Part shown: positions 11,081 through 21,722 of the stretch, piece by piece
Numbering within the stretch: the first letter of the stretch is position 1
Layout of the letters: every line of letters starts with the position of its first letter
Origin: Bos javanicus
Taxonomy: Eukaryota; Chordata; Mammalia; Artiodactyla; Bovidae
NCBI RefSeq assembly: GCF_032452875.1
Contig: NC_083877.1
Span: 46,611,724-46,675,723, forward strand
Length of the DNA stretch: 64,000 bases
Direction: 5' to 3'
The notes under the pieces: generated by a model
What the model was told of the DNA's origin: nothing
Seen by the model: only the letters and a program-made list of their open reading frames with translations
Databases searched by the model: none
Position numbers and translations under genes: made by a program

Positions 11081-11270
11081 CTGTCGTTTACTTGCTGAGT
11101 CGTGTCCAACTCTTTCTGAACCCATGGACTGTAGCCCACCAGGCTCCTCTGTCCATAGCAACAATCGCCAGTCCCTTCTCCAGGGGATCTTCCTGACCCA
11201 GGGATCAAACTCAAGTCTCCTGCACTGGCAGGCAGATTCCTTACCACTGAGCCACCTGGGAAGACCTGAG
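11081..11270 (-). mobile_element. Bov-tA SINE, antisense
   Basis: On the minus strand it runs from the head near 11264 to the BovB-like end 'cgtttacttgctgagtcgtg' as printed on the plus strand. It is flanked by a 10-bp duplication with one mismatch, AGCAGGACCT / AGCAGGACTT (11071-11080 and 11271-11280). Confidence 0.9.
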
Positions 11271-11289
11271 AGCAGGACTTCTGAAAGGA

Positions 11290-11530
11290 GATAATACTTA
11301 TGGCTAATTTTTATTGTGGGCTCACTGTGTTCCAGGCACTGTTGGAGAGATTGATGTATATGAGCTCATTTTCTTTTCCCCACAGCCCAAAGAGGTAGGT
11401 ATGTTCCTATTCCCATTTTACAGATAAAGAAATTGAGGCAAAGAAACATTAAAGTCATGGAGGAGGCAGAACTGAGTTCCAAACTCAGACAGTGAGACTC
11501 CAGAACCATGTCCTTAACAACAGAGTTATA
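11290..11530 (-). mobile_element. MIR SINE, antisense
   Basis: It is a long reversed MIR: 'gggctcactgtgttccaggc', 'cccattttacagataaagaa', 'agaccatg'-like end near 11505-11520. Confidence 0.75.
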
Positions 11531-12354
11531 CCATTCTCAGCCACGACTGTACTGCTGGCAATCAGAAATACCGGACACAGTTAAGAGGCCTGATCATCAG
11601 GCAAATGTGGCAGTTGTCTAAACAGAGGCGACAGGTGCAAAGCCAGAGAAGCATGGAAAGAGCATCAATAAACATCTGTGACTAATCAACCAAAGGGGAC
11701 ACAGCCTTACCACTTCTACAGGATTGTAAATGTGACTCAGATGGTGGGAATTTATAGCATCATGACAGGTGAGAGGGGGATCTGAAGGGGGAAGCAAGGC
11801 CCATTCTAGAGCCCCCTCTCCCCACCACCACCTGCCCAGAACACTGTGGGGTAATAGCTTCAACTACACCCTTTTCTTCATAGAGGTCCAAGGGCACAGA
11901 TGGGTCCCAGCTTGTTCCAAAGACACATTCAGGAAGTTACAAAATGAGCATGAAGCCACGCCTCCTTCATCAGAAGAGACTTGGCTGGCAGGTAACACCA
12001 GGGCCTGATGTAGCAGCAGGCAGAGACTGAGCCAGAATTTGATCATTGGTAAAGCAAGTCCCTGAGGAAGGTTTGGCTACAGGGAGTGCTGTTTCCTGCT
12101 GCTGAGTGAGTGAGGGGCTGCATTTTCCATGAGAGTGAAGGACCTCACCAGGGACAGATGCCATTCCCGGACTTTCTCATCCTTGCAGCTCTCCCTGGGG
12201 AGGGAGGGACGCCTTGCATGGAACCCAGGGATCTTTGGGAGTCAGACCCACCTACTTTCCCAACCCCATGCTCAGCCTCTGCATTCCAGCCACATCTATG
12301 CCCTTTTACACTTTGGTATCTTTCCTCTGACTAATTAAAAAAAAATTAGAATAC
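11531..12354. other. Unclassified stretch, no gene seen
   Basis: Overlapping short frames of up to about 80 codons occur on both strands without recognisable protein signatures. No repeat was recognised. Confidence 0.4.
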
Positions 12355-12690
12355 TTTTTCTTACTCTGGCAGTCTGAATGCACTTTATCCTTCAAGACCT
12401 GTCTCAACTCCTCTGAGAAGCCTTCCAAAACTGCAACACTCCCCCTCCTCGGATTTCCTCTCTCCTCAGAGCTCCCATCACAGCGGTGGCAGACCACTAG
12501 CACACACTTGTCCTTTGGCATTGCTAAGAGTTTTTCATGTGTCCTTCCTGTGAACACCAAGCTTCTCCACAGAGAAAGGTCTGTATCACACTCAGAGAGA
12601 AGCGCTCGGTCAGAGACACATAATTTTGTCATCCCAATGCCTGGTGAACGCTCAGGAGACGTGGTTCAATCAGTGAACACCTGATTCAAG
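12355..12690 (+). mobile_element. L2 LINE 3' end
   Basis: This is the sense L2 3' UTR: 'ccttcaagacctgtctcaac', 'ctctgagaagccttcc', 'ctcagagctcccatcacag', 'cccaatgcctggtgaacgc' and a final 'aatcagtgaacacctgatt'. It is typical of ancient mammalian L2. Confidence 0.7.
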
Positions 12691-13089
12691 AAGGGGGTCC
12701 GAATTTCTGTAAAAATGGGCCTGTAGTTTATGGGGACCTTTAGACTTTATTCTGGGAATAGGGAAGGACAGACACCTGAAGAGCCTGGCCAGATGCCACG
12801 TGTGCAGTTCTCAAAGAAGTGCCAGATGTGGGTGCCTCTAGGCCGCCCATGGCCACTTCCCCTCTTGGGTCCCCAGTCCTCAACTCACCATCTTCCTGTC
12901 TGTCTGTGAGCCCAGGTCTCTCCCTTTGTTCCAGCTCTTCTAGGAAGGCTCTCTTGCTGAAATGGGATGGGGGAGACAATGTGAGCTTTCCCAAAGCTTC
13001 AAACAGCCTTCCCCTCTCTGACATTTCAGATTAACTGGCAGAGTGAATTTGGGAAAGCCCAGAAGAGGCCAAGTTTTGCCTCTTAGCCC
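12691..13089. other. Unclassified stretch, no gene seen
   Basis: The stretch is moderately G/C-rich with short frames on both strands that mirror each other. I recognise nothing in it. Confidence 0.4.
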
Positions 13090-13220
13090 CATTAGAGCAG
13101 CTGACACCCTAAACCCTTCATTAGAATCTCCTGGGCTATTCTGGACCTATTGGATTGGAATCCTCAGGGCACTGGCCAGGAACCTCTGTTTTTCTATTTT
13201 TCACAAGTACCTTGGGCACT
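13090..13220 (+). mobile_element. MER5-like hAT MITE fragment
   Basis: 'cattagaatctcctgggcta' and 'ggccaggaacctctgttttt' follow the MER5 pattern. The fragment is short. Confidence 0.4.
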
Positions 13221-13334
13221 TTTTTTTCTTAAAATAACCATCAGACAAGTTAGAAAAACCGCTGTGTTAGAATTTAGCTGCCAAACAGATAAATAAACTT
13301 CTGTGAGCTCATTATGTGAAAGTGGTATGTATTC

Positions 13335-13590
13335 ATCATCTACATAGTGAACATTTGTTGAGCACTTAGGGGCTTGGCACACTTTTAAGCCATTTACATG
13401 TATTAACTCATTTGTTCTCTTTAACAACCCTTTGAGGCAGGCACTGTTATTACCTTCACTTAACAGATGAGGAAATTGAGGCACAGAGAAGTGAAGTAAC
13501 TTACCCAGGGTCCCTCAGCTGGAAAGCAGAGAGCCAGGATTAAAATCTAAGCAGTCTGTGCCCAGAGTTTATACTCTTAACCTATGACAC
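13335..13590 (-). mobile_element. MIR SINE, antisense
   Basis: This is one of the best-preserved MIRs here: 'acatgtattaactcatttg', 'acagatgaggaaattgaggc', 'gaagtgaagtaacttaccc', and 'gtttatactcttaacctatg' at the reversed head. Confidence 0.85.
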
Positions 13591-14914
13591 ACAGAAGATT
13601 AGCATTATTAGAGCAGGGGCATGCTGCTACATGCTGTAGACAGTGAGTAAACATTCATGGAAAAGAGGAATTGGAAGCAGACCTAATGGAATGTTTGATT
13701 TATTAGCCTTTTCACTCAGAGACTGCCAGGTCCCCAACATCAATAACTTGTTCACTTTTACAGCATCCGCAGGGAGAAGCTCTGGAGCCAGCAGTGCTCT
13801 TTTGGTTCTGCAGTTGAAGAAACCAAGCCAAGGAGGCCCAATAGGCAGACTTCAGCATGGAAACCAACCTCCATCCAACTGATGAATGGGAGTCTACCAT
13901 CTAATGCTCTGCAGCCACAGACCCAGCTATGGGTCCCTTTCTTATTACACAATTGACTTAAGGCCACAGGAATCTAGTGCAATAAATCATTCATGAAAAT
14001 ATGTAAATCAGATAACCAATAGGATGTCAGGCTAAAGCTGGCTTCTATTGCCATGACACCTCACTCTCACAGGCTTGGTCAGTGGTTGGACTTCACTGCT
14101 CTGGACCTTAGGACAGTATTCCTGCCCACCTCCTCTCATGTCCCCTGGTGAATCCAGATGAATTCTAGAATGTGTTCCAGCTGCTGCTAGCTGGAGGGAA
14201 TCACATCCGACTTAGGAAAGTATTGAGATTGGGACAGGGTAATCTCAGCTCCACGAAAGCCCACAACTCCATTGTCTGGGCAGAGACTGTGGGCCCTCTC
14301 TTCCTTCTCCGGGTTGTGGAGAGAATGCCTGAGTGGAGGTGAGAGATGGAGAGGATGTGGAGGGCGAATGAGCTCCCCAGCAGGGCTGGCTCCCTCTGTT
14401 GGGCCATGTACCTGGGGCTACTCCGGTCATAGGCAAGAAGCAGGAGATAAGTCTCTCCTAACTCCCCTGAGATCTCTGGGGCTGGGGTGGGGAGAGGGAA
14501 GGTGGTCTCACCAGTGAGAGCTGGCCTATGGCTGTACACCAGGCCCCATCCTATAATTCAGTGCAGCAGGCAGCTGCCTCTGGGATGTGACTAAACAGAA
14601 TAAATTGACTAGACTCCTTATGGCACCTCAGCTGTCTCTGTGCCTTATTTGTCACCACTATGACCATTCAGCCCTCCCTGAGGAGGCCCCTTCAAAATGT
14701 ATCTTTAGATCTGAGAGGGAAGCCCTTGGTGGTGATGAAGCCAGGTGTACACCTCAGCCCCTGTGTTAGGCATCTGGGATGGAGCAGATGTGGGTGCTCA
14801 GAAGGGGTCCTGGAGAAGAGAGTTGCAGGGATATAGGAAGGAAGCAGGGGAAGAAGAAGTGAAGAAGCAGAGTTAGAACTTCACAGCTGTGTCCCTATAC
14901 TGCCCCAATCTTTC
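13591..14914. other. Unclassified stretch containing a G-quadruplex motif
   Basis: No gene or repeat family was recognised. Frames of 60-112 codons on both strands overlap each other, which argues against coding. A G-rich motif lies at 14478-14498. Confidence 0.4.
14478..14498 (+). other. G-quadruplex-capable motif
   Basis: The plus strand has four G runs of 4, 4, 4 and 3 separated by loops CT, T and AGA, all within 21 bases. This satisfies the standard G3+N1-7 rule. Confidence 0.75.
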
Positions 14915-15060
14915 CAGCAGAACACTGGTTTACAACTTTGGCTGCACATCAGAATGAAGTGGGACATGTACCCAAGACAGCCTCTTCCCATCAAAACCCA
15001 GATTCTGACTTCAGTGGTCATCAGTATTCTTTATGGCTCCCTAGGGGGTTCAGATGTAAG
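14915..15060 (+). mobile_element. MER5-type hAT MITE remnant
   Basis: 'agaacactggtttacaact', 'tggctgcacatcagaatgaa', 'aaacccagattctgacttca' and 'ctagggggttcagatg' follow the MER5A order. Confidence 0.6.
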
Positions 15061-15239
15061 CCAGGGTTGGCCCTGCCCTCACCACCACCCTGAGGGTGTT
15101 TGTAGGCCTCACAGGCAGGCTGCTGCATCATTTATTCCTAGGCTAAATGTGGGCCCAGCTTCAGTCTGTGGGAAAAAGCAGTTTGTTTTTTAAAAATCCC
15201 TCCACATGGGGAGAATTTACATCCCTAAAGTTCTGTGAC

Positions 15240-15324
15240 TCTAGCCTGTGAGCTCTGTGAGGTAGAGACCACTCCTACCTTGTTTTCTTGGGACCTCAGC
15301 ATCTCTTACGGATAGCTTTTTAGG
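15240..15324 (+). mobile_element. Short L2 3' fragment
   Basis: 'gcctgtgagctctgtgaggt' followed by 'agagaccactcctaccttg' resembles the L2 3' UTR signature (gtgagctcc-tgag-ggcagggactgtgtctt). Confidence 0.45.
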
Positions 15325-15592
15325 GGGTTTCCCTGGTGGTCCAGTCGTTAAGACTCTGACCTCTAATGCAGAGGACTCAGGTTTGATCCCTGGTTGGGGA
15401 ACTAAGATCCTGCATACTGTGAGGCAACTAAGCCCAAGTGCCACAACTGCTGAGCCCTCACGCTCCAGAGCCCACACTCCACAACTAGAGAAGCCCGGGC
15501 AATGCAAGGAAAGATCCCACACGTCACAACAAAAAGATCACGCACGCTGTGTCAATATCTGACACAGCCAAATAAATGTTGGAAAAAAAAAA
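15325..15592 (+). mobile_element. CHR-type SINE, long copy
   Basis: Head 'tttccctggtggtccagtcg', then 'gttaagactctgacctctaa', the long body with repeated 'gcaactaagccc'-type units, the 'gacacagccaaataaatg' end and a poly(A) tail at 15583-15592. It is a tRNA-derived cetartiodactyl SINE. Confidence 0.88.
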
Positions 15593-16750
15593 GAATGGCT
15601 GTTTGGTATCAGAGTTTGCTTCAAACCCTGTTTTCCTGAAATCTTTTGAGTTGGGGAAGCTCATTGCTGCAAATGATCCTTAACTTCTTCAACAGAAAAA
15701 TGGGTTTAGCAACAACGAAGTTTACCTCACTGTGTTGTGAATATTGAGTGGGGTTGGTATAGGAAAGAGCTTGGGAAAGCCTGATTCAAATGCAAATTGT
15801 TTCACTGCCCCCTGGCTCTAACAAATGAGCTATTCATCCTTTATAAACCTTTTCAAATATCACTGTTCTGTGAATTCTTCAGAATATTAACCACACACTG
15901 TACACAGAATTCTATAAGGCACATATCACTCTATATTCAGCATTGATGTTAGTCAGTGGCTCTTGAGCTCTTCCTCTGCCAGGCTCTGGGCAAAAGGTTC
16001 ACTGCAATGATGTATTTTTCATTCCAGGCAAGAGAATTCGAGCTCCTGAAGGGCAGAGGCCATACGGTGAATTAATCAATCTTGCACAGTTCCTAGAAGG
16101 GTTTTGCTTCTGGGAAATTTTTAGCAACTAAGATTATGTGTTTTTCAGTCTTGAGTAACTCTTGGGGATTTATAGAAAAAGTGGGATTTTGGAGTTGGGA
16201 GAAGAGAGAGCAAAGGGAGTTGGGAGAAGAGCGAGCAAAGGGAATGGTGAGTGGGGGCAGATGGCTTTAGGATGCAGGCAAGGGATGGAGAAGCAGGTGA
16301 CTTCTCCTCCACATAAGGTCTCTTGAACAGTCTGGCTGCTTTGGAAGGAAGACATCATTGGTGGAGGGCCAAGGCGATGAAGCCCCAAGAACTTATGAGA
16401 AGATTAAAGAAGAGCCAGTTAAGCATGGTGGAAAAGTTAACAGAAGACAACCCTGAACTGGATCCATCTGAAGGTTCACAGTTTTCTGCACTCTTGAGAT
16501 CCCAAAGGGACCCAGTGGAATGAGACAATATCTCAGAATCATGAAACTGAAAGGCATCAGCTTTAACTGGAAGAAACAGTAAGTGTCTTATTGTGTAGGG
16601 TAACAGCAACAGAGTTTAACTGATTATAAGCCTTTGATGAGAACTTTTGATGAAATAGGCTTTCCAGCAAAACCAGTGTCAACACTGACAAAGACAGTTC
16701 CAAAGTGCATTCCTCAGACATGAGCTCTATAAGATGTTAATAGGAATTGT
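15593..16750. other. Mostly unclassified stretch
   Basis: No gene is seen. A short L2-like 3' fragment may lie at about 16015-16105 ('gagctcctgaagggcagagg'). A 25-bp tandem duplication is at 16191-16240. Confidence 0.4.
16191..16240 (+). repeat. 25-bp tandem duplication
   Basis: Two adjacent 25-base units (16191-16215 and 16216-16240) start 'ggagttgggagaagag' and end 'gagcaaag'. They differ at one base (A/C at unit position 17). They are purine-rich. Confidence 0.9.
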
Positions 16751-16950
16751 GGGGACTTCCCTGGTGGTCCAGTGTCTAAGGCTCTGTGCTCCCAATGCAG
16801 AGGACCCAGGTTCAATTCCTGGTCAGGGAACTAGATCCCACGTGCTGCAACTAAGACTTTGCATGCCACAACTGAAGATACTGCATAACTAAGACCCAGC
16901 ACAGCCAAATAAATAAATAAAAATAAATAAATAAATAAATATTAAAAAAA
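16751..16950 (+). mobile_element. CHR-type SINE, medium copy
   Basis: Head 'gggacttccctggtggtcca', 'gctctgtgctcccaatgcag', then 'agacccagcacagccaaata' and an (AAAT)n tail at about 16910-16941. The flanks 'taggaattgtg' and 'tacgaattatg' look like a diverged target duplication. Confidence 0.88.
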
Positions 16951-17289
16951 AATACGAATTATGTCAAATAGGGACTCCTATGGTCAATCAGTTTGGGAAA
17001 TACTGGGTTACACATGTTTAAACCCTAGTTTCCCTCTTTTTTCTTTTTTTAATTGCAGCTTGTCTCAGAATCTCTAAAATGGGACTATACCTTGTGAATC
17101 TCCAAGAGGCATATGTAATATTTTCCAAATTAGTTCTAGCACAGAACTTCTGGTCTCTTCCCTTTCCTGTAGCACAATTCATAGCAATAGTGTTCCACAG
17201 AACAGATTTTGGGACATGCTGCTATAAGCTAAGCTCACTTGTACAAAAGGCAGCTATAAAAAATTCTAGACAGAACATCAATGAATTAA
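16951..17289. other. Unclassified stretch, no gene seen
   Basis: It contains 'cagtttgggaaatactgg' at about 16989-17006 and 'tgttccacagaacagatttt' at about 17191-17210, which recall old DNA-transposon ends, but I cannot assign a family. Confidence 0.35.
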
Positions 17290-17754
17290 ATTAAATTCAA
17301 AAATTTCTCCAGGAAAAACTAGTGATATGATTCTAGAGATATAAAGATATTTAATATTAGGAAATTAAAGGTAATTCCTAATATTAAGAGGTAAAATTTT
17401 AAAATATGATAATCTCAACAGATAATGAACATATATCTGAGAAGTTTCTATATCCCATCTTTATTTAAAAGACTAAAGACCCAGATTAGAAAAATAGTTC
17501 CTTAATGGGATAGAAATAATCCATAGTAAATTAAGAAATATTATTGATTTTCCTGATATTATTAAACATGGTTTTTTAAGCTATACAATGATTCACAAAA
17601 CAAAATTATACATATGGAGGAGAAGATAAAATTATCATTATTTGCAGATGGTATAGTTGTCTTCCTAGGAAAAAAAGGGAATCAACTGATAAAGCATTAG
17701 AATCATTGAGAGAGTAAGAGATGCAGGATAAATTTTCCAAATCAATTCAAATTA

Positions 17755-18050
17755 GGAGAAGGCAATGGCACCCCACTCCAGTACTCTTGCCTGGAAAATC
17801 CCACTCCAGTACTCTTGCCTGGAAAATCCCATGGATATAGGAACCTGGTAGGCTCCAGTCCATGGGGTTGCTAAGAGTCCGGCACGACTGAGCAACTTCA
17901 CTTTGACTTTTCACTTTCATGCATTGGAGAAGGAAATGGCAAGCCACTCCAGTGTTCTTGCCTGGAGAATCCCAGGGACAGGGAATCCTGGTGGGCTGCC
18001 GTCTATGGTGTCACAAAGAGTCGGTCACGACTGAAGTGACTTAACAGCAG
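17755..18050 (+). mobile_element. BOV-A2 SINE with an internal duplication
   Basis: It starts 'ggagaaggcaatggcacccc' and ends 'gtgacttaacagcag'. It keeps the TTTCACTTTC motif at 17909-17918. A 28-bp stretch of the first unit is tandemly duplicated. I see no clear target duplication. Confidence 0.9.
17773..17828 (+). repeat. 28-bp tandem duplication inside BOV-A2
   Basis: Two identical 28-base units (17773-17800 and 17801-17828) begin 'ccactccagtactcttgcct'. The other BOV-A2 copies in the window have this unit only once, so the duplication is specific to this copy or its source. Confidence 0.9.
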
Positions 18051-18345
18051 AGAAAATAGATGCTTCCAACAAAAACTTTAAAATATTAAAAAAATAAACC
18101 TCAAAAAGAATATGTAGGACCCATCTGAAGGAAACCTTTTCACTTTATTGAAAGATATTTAAAAGATCTGACTAAATAGATAGCCATACAATATTTACGG
18201 AAAATCTGAATATTGTAAAAATGCCGATTTTACCCAATCAATTTATAAGTGCAATAAACTTGCAGTCCAAGAAACTATGGCTTATTTGTTTATCACAATG
18301 AATCTAAAACTTATAAAGAAAAAGGGTTGAGAATATATTTTTAAA

Positions 18346-18472
18346 TCTATTTAAAAAAACATCTTTTGGCTACACTGCGTGGCATGTGGATTCATTTCCT
18401 GTCCAAGGATTGAAGTTGCACCCTTTGCATTGGAAGCATGGAGTCTTAATCACTGGACTGCCAGGGAAGTCC
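18346..18472 (-). mobile_element. CHR-type SINE head, antisense
   Basis: The reverse strand begins at the GGACTTCC head near 18472 and ends in an A-rich tail. It is flanked by a roughly 17-bp duplication with one indel, starting TGAGAATA (18328-18345 and 18473-18490). Confidence 0.85.
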
Positions 18473-18563
18473 TGAGAATAATTTTTTAAAGGTTGAAATA
18501 AAAGTGATGATGGAGAATTCAAGCCATCAAGGATTAAAGTCTCTTATAGAATAATGATAATTT

Positions 18564-19153
18564 AGTGAGTGAAACTTGCTCAGTCGTGTCTGACTCTTTG
18601 TGACCCCATGGGATAGTCCATGGAACTCTCCAGGACAGAATTCTGGAGTGGGTAGCCTTTTCCTTCTTCAGGAGATCTTCCCAATCCAGGGACTGGACCC
18701 AGGTCTCCTGAACTACAGGTGGATTCTTTACCAGCTGAGCTACCAGAGAAGCCCAAGAATACTGGTTGCTGCTAAGTTGCTTCAGTCGTGTCCGACTCTG
18801 TGCGACCCCATAGACGGCAGCCCACCAGGATTCCCTGTCCCTGGGATTCTCCAGGCAAGAACACTGGAGTGGCTTGCCATTTCCTTCTCCAATGCATGAA
18901 AGTGAAAAGTCAAAATGAAGTCGCTCAGTCATGTCTGACTCTTAGCGACCCCATGGACTTCAGCCTACCAGGCTCCTATATCCATGGGATTTTCCAGGCA
19001 AGAGTACTGGAGTGGGGTGCCATTGCTTTCTCCACAAGAATACTGGAGTGGGTAGCCTATCCCTTCTCCAGTGGATCTTCCTGATCCAGAAATTGAACTG
19101 GGGTCTCCTGCATTGAAGGTGGATTCTTTCCCAACTGAGCTATCAGGGAAGAA
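18564..19153 (-). mobile_element. Dimeric Bov-tA SINE, antisense, interrupted
   Basis: Two Bov-tA units lie head to tail in antisense: 18564-18765 and, after the interruption, 19035-19153. Each shows 'ttctttacc/ttctttccc' and 'agctgagcta' near its tRNA head. The second unit is split by a BOV-A2 flanked by a perfect 12-bp duplication CAAGAATACTGG. Confidence 0.85.
18766..19034 (-). mobile_element. BOV-A2 SINE inside the Bov-tA
   Basis: It is antisense, from the (CTG)n-like end at 18766 to 'gctttctcca' at 19034. The target duplication CAAGAATACTGG is at 18754-18765 and 19035-19046. The GAAAGTGAAA motif is at 18898-18907. The order of events is clear: Bov-tA first, BOV-A2 later. Confidence 0.92.
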
Positions 19154-19451
19154 CCTTATAATAATGTAAGCACTGTGGTATTAGGGAAGAATTGGCAGGC
19201 ACAGTAATGAAACACGATAACCTTGCACCAGACCCTAGAATGTATGTGTATCATACACATGTATGATACATCCATGCATGCATATACACATACATATTAA
19301 GACAAAGAACTGGAAGGAAATATATTGAAGAGTTAATGGAGGTTTGTCTGGGTGGTTGGATTATGGGTTTTGACTTTCTTCTTCATATTTTTTATACCTT
19401 TCAAATTTTCTGTGATGGACATGTGTTCATGATCTAATCATAAAACAACAA

Positions 19452-19454
<3 letters not shown>

Positions 19455-19486
<32 letters not shown>
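19455..19486 (+). repeat. (TG)16 microsatellite
   Basis: Sixteen uninterrupted TG units follow the L1 3' end, then an imperfect CACGTGTG. A tract of this length would be expected to be length-polymorphic. Confidence 0.95.
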
Positions 19487-19487
<1 letters not shown>

Positions 19488-20932
19488 ACGTGTGAACATA
19501 GGTGTATGGTTAAAGACTGCACACGCCTCAATATGGAAATCCCCTGGGGAAAAGTCCCCTTTTTGTTGCCATTCCAGTCTCTGCCTCTCTGGTGTGAGCT
19601 GCTTTGAATGAGGAGGGGGTGGGGAGGAGGGATGGGGTGAGGGGGACCAGGGCCTCTGGAGAGAGGGAAGGGTGCAGAGCAGAGCAGGGGTGGTTGGGAT
19701 GAAATCTGCCAGCTTCACAGTTTTGCCCTAAACTAGGAATTACAAAGTCAAGAAACAACAGAAAGGAGACAGCTGTTTTCCTTGGCAGAGGAGCTTTGCT
19801 CTGAGGTTATAACACTGCCCTGAGAGTTGTAATAAATGATGGTGAGTGGAGAAAGTGATCCTGACTTGATCTGCAAAAATTGCACCTTGGGATTTCAATA
19901 AAGGTTCCAACTGGCAATATTTAGTAGGGTGTTTGTGGAAAAGTTGTCCTTAAACCTGGGGTGGGGGCTCTGGAGTTGCTGTAAGTACCCATGGGCATCT
20001 GGGCTCTCTGACTGAAGAACTGCTCCAAAAGCCATGCATGGGGATGGAGAGATATTATAGAGACCTTTGTTACTATGGCAACTGCTCAGTGGACCACCCT
20101 CCATCTGCCTAGGGAGTGGTATGTGGTCCTGATAGTAGGGCTATCAGTATTCTTGTGGAGAAGCAGATGGGTCTGCATTCAAGTCCTGCCTTGGATAAGG
20201 GAGGGTGGCTGATCACGTTCCTTAACTTCTGCTGGCTGTGACGTCTCCCTCTGTGGCACAGAGACAGTCACCCTTATTTCTCCTTACCCCTGCCCCCTAC
20301 CCCCAACTGGAGCTTTCTGAAACACTAATTAGGAATTCAGATTTGGCTGAGAGGGAAAGGAAGAAGGAAAATGAAAAGCATAGGTAGCATTTGAGCAATA
20401 ATCCCCTCTGTGACCCCAAACAAACTTTGTCAAAGGCTGTAATTTCTGAAACAGCAACCCTGGAGGTGGTGGCTGGGCAGTCATTTGAGGGTGGGGGTAG
20501 GTAAGAAGGGAACACTCGGGACGCTGCTTCAGGGTCATGGGGCGCTGGTCATGGGACTGTCCTTTGGTTAGAGAATCACAGTTTTTACAACTGGAGGAGG
20601 GGGCACTCAGTCAAACAGGGAGAGATGAGGAGCTCAATAATTAACACTGAGTTAACATGGATTCTAAAATGAGGTCCCAGCACAGGGTTCTTTGCAGTGT
20701 GACTTTGGTCTGGGAAAAGCCAGATAAAGGCGCTATCATCACTATGAGGCTTCCCCTTTCTTTCTCACAGTTGTTCAGGGCTAGTAAATGCCAGAGGAAA
20801 CATGATTTGAATCTTCCTTGGTTTTAATTTTATTTAATTTTGAAATACAATTTCAGGAAAATGTCTAAGTTAAGATGGCTTTGTAGGACAACCCTTTCAG
20901 AATTCTGTTTTCAAATGCTGAGGAAAGAAAGC
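19487..20932. other. Unclassified stretch with a G-quadruplex motif
   Basis: No gene or interspersed repeat was recognised in about 1.4 kb. It contains the G-rich motif at 19615-19645. Short frames on both strands lack protein character. Confidence 0.4.
19615..19645 (+). other. G-quadruplex-capable motif
   Basis: Five plus-strand G runs of 5, 4, 3, 4 and 5 lie within 31 bases, separated by 1-4-base loops. More runs than the required four gives register freedom. Confidence 0.8.
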
Positions 20933-20943
20933 CTAGATATAAG

Positions 20944-21276
20944 TTCAGTTTAGTTCAGTCGCTCAGTCGTGTCCAACTCTTTGTGACCCCATGAACCGCA
21001 GCACGCCAGGCCTCCCTGTCCATCACCAACTCCCGGAGTCTACCCAAACCCATGTCCATTGAGTCAGTGATGCCATCCAACCATCTCATCCTCTGTGGTC
21101 CCCTTCTCCTCCTGCCCTCAATCTTTCCCAGAATCAGGGTCTTTTCAAATGACTCAGCTCTTCGCATCAGGTGGCCAAAGTATTGGAGTTTCAGCTTCAA
21201 CATCAGTCCTTCCAATGAACACCCAGGACTGATCTTTAGGATGGACTGGTTGGATCTCCTTGCAGTCCAAGGGACT
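20944..21276 (-). mobile_element. BovB 3'-end fragment, antisense
   Basis: Only the last 330 bp of BovB are present, antisense. It starts at the TTCAG-rich tail and includes the 'atgaaccgcagcacgcc' and 'ccaagggactct' signatures. It is flanked by a perfect 11-bp duplication CTAGATATAAG (20933-20943 and 21277-21287), so the strong 5' truncation happened at insertion. Confidence 0.93.
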
Positions 21277-21309
21277 CTAGATATAAGGGAAACCCCCAAA
21301 ATTCACAGG

Positions 21310-21722
21310 AACATTTAACATCCCATTGTTCAGTGAACAGCACAGGACACACATATATGCACTGCTATGTATAAAATAGGTAAACAACAAGGGCCCACTG
21401 TATGGCCACAGGGAACTGCATTCCATATTCTTGTAATAACCTTTAAGAATATGAAAAAGAATATGTGAGGCTTCCCTGGTGGCTCAGGTAGTAAAGAATC
21501 TGCCTACAATGCCGGAGTCCAGGGTTCCATCTCTGGGTCGGGAAGATCCCCTGGAGAAGGGAATGGCAACCACTCCAGTATTCTTGCCTGAGAAATCCCA
21601 TGCACAGAGGAGCCTGGTGGGCCATGGGGCCACAAAGAGTCAGACGTGACTGAGTGACCAACACTTTACATATAAAAGCAACACAATGTTGTAAATCAAC
21701 TATGTTTCAATAAGAAAAAAAC
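21310..21722 (+). mobile_element. Ruminant L1 3' end interrupted by Bov-tA
   Basis: 'gctatgtataaaataggtaa', 'cagggaactgcattccatat' and 'cttgtaataacctttaag' on the left continue after the SINE with 'gcaacacaatgttgtaaatc' and an A-rich tail at 21710-21720. Confidence 0.75.
21469..21664 (+). mobile_element. Bov-tA SINE
   Basis: Head 'ggcttccctggtggctcagg', body 'gaagatcccctggagaaggg', end 'gtcagacgtgactgagtgac'. It sits inside the L1 3' end. No exact target duplication is evident. Confidence 0.9.

Larger units (their letters stand above)
17290..19442 (+). mobile_element. Decayed L1M with several nested SINEs
   Basis: An A/T-rich, ORF2-like segment is visible: 'tttgcagatggtatagttgt' corresponds to the L1 RT catalytic region. 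It ends in an L1 3' UTR ('gaactggaaggaaatatatt', 'ttaatggaggtttgtctggg', 'aaattttctgtgatggacat' at about 19300-19425). It is interrupted by a BOV-A2 (17755-18050), a CHR head (18346-18472) and a Bov-tA that itself carries a BOV-A2 (18564-19153). No open frame survives. Confidence 0.65.

Noticed and set aside
18534..18932. 132-codon minus-strand frame
   Set aside because: It lies in the Bov-tA and BOV-A2 SINEs and is noncoding.
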